Source: Candidatus Sulfopaludibacter sp.
GTDB taxonomy: Bacteria > Acidobacteriota > Terriglobia > Bryobacterales > Bryobacteraceae
Reading direction: 5' to 3'
Length of the DNA: 35,506 bases
Assembly (NCBI GenBank): GCA_031292755.1
Contig: JARLGM010000060.1
Location: 1-35,506, forward strand
In this document: in pieces, positions 11,348 through 18,964 of the stretch
Position numbering within the stretch: the stretch's first letter is position 1
Layout of the letters: the number at the start of each line of letters is the position of its first letter
The notes under the pieces: generated by a model
The model's database searches: none
Seen by the model: the letters and a program-made list of their open reading frames with translations, nothing else
Told to the model about the DNA's origin: nothing
Program-made: the position numbers and the translations under genes

Positions 11348-12196
11348 TTGCGCCACTTCGCTACCGGATGGAAACGAAACTACTACGGCAAGGCGGACGT
11401 CATTGTCTACCGGCTGCATCGCGCGGGGAACGCGCCTGAGGGCCAATCGGCGGTTTTCGGAGCGAACGTCAGCATGCTGCTTTATGGCGATGCCTTCTGG
11501 CCCACCTACACCACCGGCGACAATTCAAACCTGGTGGCCACGGATTCGATGAAGAATTTCATTCAGCGCGAGACCCTGAATTTCAGCGGCGCGGCGCTGG
11601 AGTCCTACTGCCGCTTTCTGGCCTTGAAGTTTATGACCACCTATCCGCACACCGAGGGCATTCAGGTCTCCGCCGAGGAGATTCCGTACGGCGCGATCGG
11701 CGGCGGCAGCATCGCGTTCGCGCCCGCCGGCCCGGACCGCGCCACGGCCAGCGTGGAATTTACGCAGCGCGGCATGGTGGAAGTGCAGAGTGGCATCCGC
11801 GGCTTCAAGTTGCTCCGCCTGGGCGGCAGCGCTTTCTACGGCTTCGTGCGCGATGAGTACACCACCCTGCCCGATATCCACAACCGGCCTCTGCACATGT
11901 GGCTGGACCTGGACTGGCGCTATGGCGATGCGGAGGCGGCGTTTCAGGGCGGCACAGCGGCGCGCGTTCGGAGCCTGGTGCACGAAGTGTTCCATGGCTT
12001 CGAATCGGGCAGCATTCAGCAGGTGATCTACCAGGTGGGCGGCCGCATACTGGAAGACCTGCCGGCCGTCTGCGAAGTGAATCTGGAGGCCAACAATCGC
12101 ACCTGGGATACGGTGGCGGAACAGGGCGAGAAACTCGGCGTATTCACCGACGCGCGGCCGCCTTACGGCGTGCTGGGCCTGTCGCTCAAAAGATAA
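11348..12196 (+). CDS. pucL: urate oxidase (cofactor-independent uricase)
   Basis: A 282-residue uricase turning urate into 5-hydroxyisourate with oxygen. Seen: [12 protein letters not shown] with the catalytic Lys, [19 protein letters not shown] with the active-site Thr, [13 protein letters not shown], and [13 protein letters not shown] near the end. TTG 11348 is chosen because GGAGG (11335-11339) sits eight bases before it. TTG 11333 is an alternative with five more residues. Near the C-terminus I read NNRTW where the fungal enzyme has an Asn-x-His that completes the Lys-Thr-His relay, so the catalytic His may be replaced; this needs an alignment. The gene sits four bases after uraD and one base before the HIU hydrolase. 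Confidence 0.92.
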   Translation: MRHFATGWKRNYYGKADVIVYRLHRAGNAPEGQSAVFGANVSMLLYGDAFWPTYTTGDNSNLVATDSMKNFIQRETLNFSGAALESYCRFLALKFMTTYPHTEGIQVSAEEIPYGAIGGGSIAFAPAGPDRATASVEFTQRGMVEVQSGIRGFKLLRLGGSAFYGFVRDEYTTLPDIHNRPLHMWLDLDWRYGDAEAAFQGGTAARVRSLVHEVFHGFESGSIQQVIYQVGGRILEDLPAVCEVNLEANNRTWDTVAEQGEKLGVFTDARPPYGVLGLSLKR

Positions 12197-12197
12197 A

Positions 12198-12518
12198 ATG
12201 GCGCGCCTATCCACTCACGTGCTGGACACTTCGCGCGGCAAGCCCGCGGCCGGTATGACGGTGCGCCTCTACCGCGACGGCGCGCTGCTCGCCACCACCG
12301 AGACAAATTCGGATGGGCGCACCACGGAACCGCTGCTCGCGGGCGACACCATTCCAACGGGCACATACGAATTGATCTTCTCCGTGGGCGCTTACTTTGG
12401 CTCGTCGCCGTTTCTGGAGGACGTGGTGGTTCGTTTCCGCATCGCCGATCCGGCCGGCAATTACCATGTCCCGCTCTTGATTTCGCCATTCGGCTACACC
12501 ACCTATCGGGGATCGTAG
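12198..12518 (+). CDS. hiuH: 5-hydroxyisourate hydrolase (transthyretin-like)
   Basis: A 106-residue transthyretin-related protein that hydrolyses 5-hydroxyisourate, the uricase product, to OHCU. The diagnostic features are all present: [14 protein letters not shown] with the first catalytic His, a GRTTEPLL segment with Arg, [15 protein letters not shown] with the second His, and the C-terminal YRGS tetrapeptide that separates these enzymes from true transthyretins. No signal peptide is visible, so it is cytoplasmic. The start is ATG 12198, one base after the uricase stop. It abuts the next gene with no gap. Confidence 0.96.
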   Translation: MARLSTHVLDTSRGKPAAGMTVRLYRDGALLATTETNSDGRTTEPLLAGDTIPTGTYELIFSVGAYFGSSPFLEDVVVRFRIADPAGNYHVPLLISPFGYTTYRGS

Positions 12519-13655
12519 ATGCGGACATTTCTCCAGCAGGCCCGGGAAACGGTGCGCCGATGCCGCAGGCTGGCCGAATGCACCGAAGAGCCCGGCAGAA
12601 TCACGCGTACATTTCTCTCTGCGCCCATGCACGACGTGCACACCCTGGTGCGCACGTGGATGGAAGCTGCCGGCATGACGGTGCGCGTGGATGGCGCCGG
12701 CAACATTCGCGGCACCTACGGCGAAGGACCGCGCCTGATGATTGGCTCGCACCTGGACACGGTGCCGGATGCCGGCGGTTTCGACGGCATTCTTGGAGTG
12801 ATGATGGGGATCGCACTGGTGGAGCGCCGCCCGCCTTGTTCCGTGGAGGTTGTTGGCTTTTCCGAGGAAGAAGGCGTGCGTTTCGGCGTGCCCTTCATCG
12901 GCAGCCGCGCCATGGTGGGTACGCGCGAATTTCACAAGGGGATAGATGACGCCATCCGCGCATTCGGTCTGAATCCCAGGGACGACGCCGGGCTCGGTGA
13001 TGACGTGCGCGCTTATCTCGAATTCCATATCGAACAGGGGCCCGTGCTCGACCGGAAGAATCTACCGCTGGGCGTGGTAGAGGCGATCGTAGGCCAGAGC
13101 CGCTACACAGTACGCTTCGCGGGTGAAGCCAATCATGCCGGCACAACGCCCATGAAGACGCGGGCGGACGCGCTGGTGGCGGCGGCCGAATGGATCGGGC
13201 TGGTGCGGAAAACGGCGCTCGCCGAGCCGGGGCTTGTGGCGACGGTAGGGCAACTGCGCGTGTATCCGGGCGCGGTCAACGTGATTCCGGGCGCGGTGGA
13301 AGCCAGCCTGGACATTCGCCACGCCGATGACCGGGTGCGCGACCGGGTGGCACGGAGGATTCTCAAAGGCGTCGAATGTGCGGAACGATCCAAGCAGCCG
13401 GCTACCCCGATGGACCCGGCGATGGTGCAGGCTCTCTGCGCCGCGGTGAAGGCCACCGGGAATAGAGTGCATCGCATGGTGAGTGGAGCGGGGCACGATG
13501 CCATGATTCTGGCGGCGAAGGTGCCGGCCGCGATGCTGTTTCTCCGCAGCCCGGGCGGAATCAGTCACCATCCCGGCGAATCGGTGCGGGTGGAAGATGT
13601 GGCCGCGGCGCTGGCGGTGGGCACAAGACTTTTGGACGACTGGAGGCCGGCATGA
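12519..13655 (+). CDS. allC: allantoate amidohydrolase (M20 family)
   Basis: A 378-residue dinuclear-metal amidohydrolase of the M20 peptidase clan. Metal ligands are visible in order: IGSHLDTVPDAGGFDG (His about 78, Asp about 89), the EEEG pair (about 117), FHIEQGP (His about 170) and GGISHHPGE (about 350). The dimerisation-domain segment GEANHAGTTPMKTRADAL is also typical. The expected reaction is allantoate to S-ureidoglycine plus CO2 and ammonia. The paralogue at 15659-16879 is divergent; this copy has the GVRFGVPFIGSRAM segment expected of allantoate/carbamoyl amidohydrolases. Its TGA overlaps the allantoinase ATG. N-carbamoyl-amino-acid hydrolase is an alternative that the context makes unlikely. 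Confidence 0.9.
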   Translation: MRTFLQQARETVRRCRRLAECTEEPGRITRTFLSAPMHDVHTLVRTWMEAAGMTVRVDGAGNIRGTYGEGPRLMIGSHLDTVPDAGGFDGILGVMMGIALVERRPPCSVEVVGFSEEEGVRFGVPFIGSRAMVGTREFHKGIDDAIRAFGLNPRDDAGLGDDVRAYLEFHIEQGPVLDRKNLPLGVVEAIVGQSRYTVRFAGEANHAGTTPMKTRADALVAAAEWIGLVRKTALAEPGLVATVGQLRVYPGAVNVIPGAVEASLDIRHADDRVRDRVARRILKGVECAERSKQPATPMDPAMVQALCAAVKATGNRVHRMVSGAGHDAMILAAKVPAAMLFLRSPGGISHHPGESVRVEDVAAALAVGTRLLDDWRPA

Positions 13656-14968
13656 TCATCCGCGGCGCATCTGTCGTTACGCCGGAAGGCGTGTTGTCAT
13701 CGGATATCGCGGTGGAAGGGGGGCGCATCACGGCCATAGCGCCCGAGTTGAACGGCGCTGGCGAAGAGATCGATGCCCGCGGCCTCACCGTAGTCCCGGG
13801 ACTGATCGACGTGCACGTACACTTCAACGAGCCCGGCCGCACGGAGTGGGAAGGCGCTGCCACCGGAAGCTCCGCCCTGGCCGCGGGCGGCGGCACGCTG
13901 TTCTTCGACATGCCGCTGAACTCTTCGCCGTGCACCGTAAACGCGGCGGCGTTCGACGCCAAGCGCGCGGCGCTGGAACGGGCGTCGTACACCGATTTCG
14001 CACTCTGGGGCGGCATTGTCCCCGGCAATCGCGACGCGCTGCCGGAACTGGCCAAGCGTGGCGCAATCGGCTTCAAAGCGTTCATGGCGGATTCCGGCCT
14101 GCCCGAATTTCCACGCAGCGACGACCGCACCCTGTACGAAGCGATGCGCGTGGCCGCCCGCCTGGGCCTGCCCGTAGCCGTGCACGCGGAGAACAACGAA
14201 TTGCTCGGCGCCCCAGGCCGCTCCATCCGCGAGTACCTGGATTCCCGGCCGGTGCTGGCCGAAATCGAAGCCATCCGCCGGGCCGCGCTTCTGGCGCGCG
14301 AAGGCGGGGCCAAACTGCACATCGTCCACATCAGCAGCGGCCGCGGCGTGGCGGAAGCTCTGGAGGCCCGCGCGCACGGCGCGGATATCTCAATCGAAAC
14401 CTGCGCCCACTACCTCTATTTCACGGAGGAAGACATGCTGCGCCTCGGCGCCGTGGCCAAGTGCGCGCCGCCCCTGCGCCCGGCGGCCGAGCGCGATGCG
14501 CTGTGCGCGGCGCTGCTGCGCGGCGAGATCGATATCGTCGGGAGCGATCACTCGCCGGCCCCGCTCTCCATGAAGCGCGATGAAAATTTCTTCCGCGTGT
14601 GGGGCGGCATCGCCGGGGTGCAATCCACGCTGGCCGTGCTGCTGGACCGCGAGTGCCCACCGGAACAAATCGCCGCCGTTTGCGCCGCAAATCCCGCGCA
14701 GCGCTTCGGCATCCCTGGCAAGGGGCGCATTGCCGTGGGCAACGATGCCGATTTTACCCTGGTCGATTTAGACTCGCACTACACGGTGACCGCGGACTCT
14801 CTGTTGCAGCGCCACCGCTTGAGCCCCTATGTGGGCGCTCGGTTTCGCGGTGTAGTCCGGCGCACGATCTTGCGCGGGGAAACGGTTTTCGAGGACGGAA
14901 AGATCGTGGGCGAACCCCGCGGCAGAATGGTCAAGACAACACATGCAACATCTCGGATACACGCGTAG
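13652..14968 (+). CDS. allB: allantoinase
   Basis: A 438-residue cyclic amidohydrolase that opens allantoin to allantoate. Metal-site elements of the amidohydrolase superfamily are in order: DVHVHFNEPGR (about residue 54), the carbamylated Lys in GFKAFM (about 141), HAENNE (about 178), HIVHISSGRG (about 224) and GSDHSPAP (Asp about 299). The NEPGRTEWEG segment and the SPAP that follows the Asp point to allantoinase rather than dihydropyrimidinase or dihydroorotase. The ATG overlaps the allC stop (ATGA). Its last 26 bases overlap the next gene, indicating translational coupling. Confidence 0.95.
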   Translation: MIIRGASVVTPEGVLSSDIAVEGGRITAIAPELNGAGEEIDARGLTVVPGLIDVHVHFNEPGRTEWEGAATGSSALAAGGGTLFFDMPLNSSPCTVNAAAFDAKRAALERASYTDFALWGGIVPGNRDALPELAKRGAIGFKAFMADSGLPEFPRSDDRTLYEAMRVAARLGLPVAVHAENNELLGAPGRSIREYLDSRPVLAEIEAIRRAALLAREGGAKLHIVHISSGRGVAEALEARAHGADISIETCAHYLYFTEEDMLRLGAVAKCAPPLRPAAERDALCAALLRGEIDIVGSDHSPAPLSMKRDENFFRVWGGIAGVQSTLAVLLDRECPPEQIAAVCAANPAQRFGIPGKGRIAVGNDADFTLVDLDSHYTVTADSLLQRHRLSPYVGARFRGVVRRTILRGETVFEDGKIVGEPRGRMVKTTHATSRIHA

Positions 14969-15662
14969 CTCGCACCAACGGGATCATCTGTTACTCACCG
15001 GCGATACCTTCGTGCGAGCGCCGCTGCCGGGCATGGAGAAAGCCACGGCCATCGTCCACGTCTCGCCCGCGGCGGGCGCCGCCTTCACGCAATACACCGT
15101 GGAGTTCGAAGCCGGCGGCAGCGTGGCAACCGCCGGGCACCAGCGCTTCCTCTACGTGCTGGAAGGCGAAGTGACACTGGGCTCGCGCACTCTGGCCCCG
15201 GATCAATACGCCTATCTGCCCGCGGATTGCTCCACACCCATTGCAGCTTCCGCAGCGGCGCGGGCCGCGGTGATCGAAAAGCCGTACCGGCCTCTGCCGG
15301 ATGCCGCCGCGCCGCACCTGCTCTTCGGCGACGAACGCACCGTGCCCGCCACACCGCTGGATGGCGACCCCGACCTGGAAGTTCGCGCTCTGCTGCCCGG
15401 CCACGCCGCATTCGACTTCGCCGTCAATACCATGACCTATCAGCCGGGCGCAGCCCTCCGCATGGTGGAGATCCACGTGATGGAGCACGGCCTGCTGATG
15501 CTTGCGGGGGGCGGCATTTACCGGCTGGGCGACCATTGGTATCCGGTCACCGCGGGCGATTTCATCTGGATGGCGCCCTACTGCCCGCAGTGGTTCGGCG
15601 CCCTGGGAAAGACACCCGCAAAATACCTTATCTATAAAGATTGGAACCGCCATCCGTTATGA
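14943..15662 (+). CDS. allE: (S)-ureidoglycine aminohydrolase (bicupin)
   Basis: A 239-residue two-cupin protein. The family removes ammonia from S-ureidoglycine to give S-ureidoglycolate, using manganese held in the C-terminal cupin. Seen: an N-terminal cupin with RFLYVLEGEVTLG (about 75-85), and the C-terminal metal motif VEIHVMEHGLLML (Glu, His, His) followed by the Gln of YCPQWFGALG. DWNRHP is the usual end. Length fits (about 240-260). The ATG at 14943 lies inside the end of allantoinase (26-base overlap), and the stop overlaps the next ATG. With the two M20 genes it defines an ammonia-releasing route. Confidence 0.95.
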   Translation: MQHLGYTRSSHQRDHLLLTGDTFVRAPLPGMEKATAIVHVSPAAGAAFTQYTVEFEAGGSVATAGHQRFLYVLEGEVTLGSRTLAPDQYAYLPADCSTPIAASAAARAAVIEKPYRPLPDAAAPHLLFGDERTVPATPLDGDPDLEVRALLPGHAAFDFAVNTMTYQPGAALRMVEIHVMEHGLLMLAGGGIYRLGDHWYPVTAGDFIWMAPYCPQWFGALGKTPAKYLIYKDWNRHPL

Positions 15663-16879
15663 GCCTGCAGAGCGAACTGGAAACCCTGGCGACATTCTCC
15701 GACGCGCCTGCGCCGGCCGTCACGCGCGTGGTGTATTCCGAACCGGACCGGCGTGCGCGCGACTACCTGAAGAGCCTCTGCCGGAACGCCGGCCTCAGCA
15801 TGCGCGAAGACGCCGTGGGCAATATCTTCGCGCGCCGGCACGGCAGCGACCCCACGCTACCCGCGGTCGGAACCGGGTCGCACATCGATGCTATCCCCAA
15901 CGCCGGGGCCTACGATGGCACTGTCGGCGTGCTGGGCGGACTGGAGGCCATCCGCATACTGCAGCGCGTTGGTATGTGCCCGCGCCGCTCCATCGAGCTT
16001 GTGATTTTCTGCGCCGAAGAGCCCACCCGTTTCGGCATCGGGTGCTTCGGCAGCCGGCTTCTGGCCGGCGCGCTGGATGCTTCTGCCAGCATGCAATTGC
16101 GCGACAAGGACGGCCGCACGCTGGACGATTGGCGCACCGCCGCCGGCTTTCACGGCGACATGGCGCAGGTTCGCCTGCCCGCGGGCTACTACTCCGGGTT
16201 CGTGGAACTGCACATCGAACAGGGCCCTTTACTGGAACAGGCGGGAATTCCGCTTGGCATCGTCACGGCGATTGCCGCGCCCGCCAGCCTGCGCCTGTGG
16301 ATTGAAGGCGAGGGCGGCCACGCGGGCGCCGTGCTCATGCCGCAACGCCGCGATGCCTTCTGCGCCGCAGCCGAAATTGTGCTGGCCGAAGAGACTGCCG
16401 CCAAAGCCACCGGCGCCTGCGATACCGTAGCGACGGCCGGAGTCTGCGACGTCTTCCCAGGCGCCATTAACAGCATCCCGAGCCGCGTCCGCCTGGAGTT
16501 GGATGTCCGCGACATCGATGAAGCACGCCGCGACAGCGTGCTCGCCGCCATTGACCGCGCGTGCGCGGAGGTAGCCGCGCGCCGCGGGGTGACTGTCCGC
16601 AAGGAAACGATCAACAGCGACCCGCCCGCACAGTGTGACTCGCTGGTGGTAGATGCGCTCTGCCTGGCCGCCGACCGTCGCGGGCTCGGGTTTCAGAAGA
16701 TGGTGAGCCGCGCGTATCACGATTCGCTCTTCATGTCGCGGATCGCGCCCACGGCCATGCTCTTCATTCCCTGCCGGGGCGGCGTGAGTCATCGCCCCGA
16801 CGAATACGCGGCGCCGGAAGACATCGCCTCCGGCGCCCAGGTGCTCGCTGACGCTATTGCGTTACTTGCCGACCACTAA
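15659..16879 (+). CDS. probable ureidoglycolate amidohydrolase (M20 family)
   Basis: A 406-residue M20-type hydrolase, paralogous to the product at 12519-13655. Metal ligands: GSHIDAIPNAGAYDG (about 75), CAEEPTRFGIGCFGSR (about 119-134), LHIEQGP (about 183) and VSHRPDEY (about 378). The EEPTRFGI-x-C-x-GSR segment is what I remember as typical of ureidoglycolate amidohydrolase rather than allantoate amidohydrolase. The operon otherwise lacks this last step, S-ureidoglycolate to glyoxylate, CO2 and two ammonia. The frame is open six codons further up, but ATG 15659 forms an ATGA overlap. The final 18 bases overlap the end of the convergent beta-propeller gene. A second allantoate amidohydrolase is the alternative. 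Confidence 0.82.
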   Translation: MSLQSELETLATFSDAPAPAVTRVVYSEPDRRARDYLKSLCRNAGLSMREDAVGNIFARRHGSDPTLPAVGTGSHIDAIPNAGAYDGTVGVLGGLEAIRILQRVGMCPRRSIELVIFCAEEPTRFGIGCFGSRLLAGALDASASMQLRDKDGRTLDDWRTAAGFHGDMAQVRLPAGYYSGFVELHIEQGPLLEQAGIPLGIVTAIAAPASLRLWIEGEGGHAGAVLMPQRRDAFCAAAEIVLAEETAAKATGACDTVATAGVCDVFPGAINSIPSRVRLELDVRDIDEARRDSVLAAIDRACAEVAARRGVTVRKETINSDPPAQCDSLVVDALCLAADRRGLGFQKMVSRAYHDSLFMSRIAPTAMLFIPCRGGVSHRPDEYAAPEDIASGAQVLADAIALLADH

Positions 16880-17935
16880 GATCGAGAACGAGTCCGGAAG
16901 CATCGGCCCGCGGCCGCCGCGTCCACCCTTCTTGGCGGGATCCGGCGGCGTGGCCGGCTGGCCGTATTCGGCTGCGATCAGCAGAATGTGGCCCGTCTTC
17001 GAATCCAGCGTCAGGGTTTTGGCGCCGGTCATGGTCTTCAGATTCTCTTCCACCTCGAAACTGGTGGGGCTCTTCTCTTTGATCACGGTCAAGGTGCCGT
17101 TGCCATGAGAACTGAAAGCTTCCATGGTCTTGGGATCGAACACGGCGCCGTCGCTGCCCCCGGCTAGCGGAAGGCTCTCCAGGATCTTGCCATCTTTCGC
17201 GCTCACGATCACCATGTTCTGGGGATTGCGGCAGGCGGCGAACAGAATCTGATTCTTCACGTCCAGAGCGAGCCCGGCGCAGCCATCGCCCTTGTCGCCC
17301 AAGTCGTAATGCGTCTTGACGGTCATCGCCTTGGCGTCCACCACGGCGATGCTGTGCGCGTCCTCGATATCGATGTAGAGGGTACCCTTGCCGTCGGTAG
17401 CGGCCTGTTCCGGCGCGCCGCCCAGGTCATCGATGGTGCCGACAATCGAGCCATCGGCGGCATTGATGATAGTGGCGTGCGGCTTGGCGTGACTCAGAAT
17501 GTAGACGTGGTCGTTATACGGATCGTAGAGGTAGCCGTCTGGACTTCCCTTGACGTCGATGGTCTTGATGGTTGCCAGCGTCTTGCTGTCGAACATAACC
17601 ACCGGATTGCTGCTGGCGAATCCATGATGAGACTTCGGCGAGACCGTGGCGCCGTGTACGCGATTGGTGTTCGGAATCTCGCCGGCTTTTTCCAGGGTGT
17701 CCAGGTTGTACACCATAACCCGGCCGGGATTTCCGCTGCGGCCCACGTACAGCCGCCGGCCCTCCGCGTCCGCCGTTACATAGTCGAATCCGCCGTCGCC
17801 ACCCACCTTCGCCGTCTTCAGAACCTTATAGGGACTGTCAGTGGAAGGCTGGGCCTGCGCGGTCAAAGCAAACATCGCAATTCCGGCGGCAAGCGCCAGG
17901 CAGAATCGCGGCATCGAAGTATTCAGCGTCTTCAT
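16862..17935 (-). CDS. secreted YncE/YVTN-type beta-propeller protein, copy 1
   Basis: A 357-residue exported protein. A signal peptide covers about residues 1-29 (hydrophobic LALAAGIAMFALTAQAQ). The rest consists of repeated blades with motifs such as RRLYVGRSG, GFASSNPVVMFD, NHVYILSHA and LDVKNQILFAACR, typical of YVTN/YncE-like beta-propellers. The end is a Gly/Lys/Arg-rich stretch (KKGGRGGRGP) followed by LPDSFSILVVGK. There are no haem-binding or catalytic motifs, so the ligand is unknown. ATG 17935 has AAGGAG seven bases upstream. Ten bases separate it from the paralogue at 17946-18941, and both follow the efflux operon in the same direction. Confidence 0.85.
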   Translation of the reverse strand: MKTLNTSMPRFCLALAAGIAMFALTAQAQPSTDSPYKVLKTAKVGGDGGFDYVTADAEGRRLYVGRSGNPGRVMVYNLDTLEKAGEIPNTNRVHGATVSPKSHHGFASSNPVVMFDSKTLATIKTIDVKGSPDGYLYDPYNDHVYILSHAKPHATIINAADGSIVGTIDDLGGAPEQAATDGKGTLYIDIEDAHSIAVVDAKAMTVKTHYDLGDKGDGCAGLALDVKNQILFAACRNPQNMVIVSAKDGKILESLPLAGGSDGAVFDPKTMEAFSSHGNGTLTVIKEKSPTSFEVEENLKTMTGAKTLTLDSKTGHILLIAAEYGQPATPPDPAKKGGRGGRGPMLPDSFSILVVGK

Positions 17936-17945
17936 GTTGTACTCC

Positions 17946-18941
17946 TTATTTCCCAAGCACCAGTACGTGGAAGCTGTCCGGAAGCACCGGCGCGCGCCCT
18001 TTCTTGCCATCCTTGGCGGGCGGCGTCGGACCATATTCGGCGGCCAGCAAAAATATCTTGTGAGTCTTATCGTCGAGCGCCATGGTACGGGCGCCGCGCT
18101 CGGTGGTGACCGTATCCACTGTCTCGTATTTGCCGTTCACCATCTTGACAATGCTGAGCGTGCCGTCTCCGTTCGAACTAAACGCCAGGCCCGTGCCGGG
18201 GTCGAAGCCCGCGGCGTCCGGACCCTGGCCGATCTTGGGCGTCGCCACCACCTTGAAGGTCGGGATATCGGTCACGGCCATCACCCCGTCGCAGACCGAG
18301 AAGAGCTTCTTGGCCTTGATATCGATGGCGAGTCCGCTGGGTCCTTCGCACGGCAGAATCGAGGCGCGCCGCGTCACTTCATTCTTGGCGGCATCGATCT
18401 CCACCACTTCGTTGGAAGATTCGATATTCACGTATAGCTTGCCCGCGCCGTCCGCCTGGCAGAACTCAGCGCTGGCGCCCACGGGAAAGGTTTTCAGCAC
18501 TTCGCCGGTCTTCGCGTCGATGGACGTGGCGTCGCCGCCGGTGTGATTGATGGCGAAGACGCGCTTGGTCTTGGGCTCATAGCAGACTGCGTCGGGGTTC
18601 CTGCCGGCGGTGGGCTCGCCGCTCTTGGCCAGCGTCTTCAAATCGAAGATGGTCACACTGCCCGACTGGCCGTTGGTGATGAATCCTTTGCCCAGATCGC
18701 TGGCAATGGCGATTCCGTGCACGCCGTGCAACCCGGAGATCGTGCCGACAATCTTGCCGGCATCGGGATCCACTACTTCCACCGCATTGGCGTGAGAAAC
18801 GTAGAGCCGCCGGTTGGCGCTGTCCATGGCGACGTAGTCCCATCTTCCTTCGCCACCGATTTTGATCTTGGTAAGAACCTTGTAGCCTTCCGCGGCAAAC
18901 GCGGCGGCGGCTACCAGAGCGATTGTCAGTAACTTCTTCAT
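17946..18941 (-). CDS. secreted YncE/YVTN-type beta-propeller protein, copy 2
   Basis: A 331-residue exported beta-propeller protein, with a signal peptide at about residues 1-18 (KKLLTIALVAAAAFA). It then opens GYKVLTKIKIGGEGRWDYVAMD, closely matching the YKVLKTAKVGGDGGFDYVTAD opening of copy 1. Blade motifs include RRLYVSHANAVEVVD, KGFITNGQSGSVTIFD and LYVNIESSNEVVEID. It ends LPDSFHVLVLGK after a Lys/Gly-rich stretch, again like copy 1. ATG 18941 is preceded by AAGGAG with a nine-base spacing, and the RND pump stop lies 23 bases upstream. The function is not known; a periplasmic or cell-surface binding protein is my best guess. Confidence 0.85.
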   Translation of the reverse strand: MKKLLTIALVAAAAFAAEGYKVLTKIKIGGEGRWDYVAMDSANRRLYVSHANAVEVVDPDAGKIVGTISGLHGVHGIAIASDLGKGFITNGQSGSVTIFDLKTLAKSGEPTAGRNPDAVCYEPKTKRVFAINHTGGDATSIDAKTGEVLKTFPVGASAEFCQADGAGKLYVNIESSNEVVEIDAAKNEVTRRASILPCEGPSGLAIDIKAKKLFSVCDGVMAVTDIPTFKVVATPKIGQGPDAAGFDPGTGLAFSSNGDGTLSIVKMVNGKYETVDTVTTERGARTMALDDKTHKIFLLAAEYGPTPPAKDGKKGRAPVLPDSFHVLVLGK

Positions 18942-18964
18942 CCGTGTTACTCCTTTTCCGTTAC

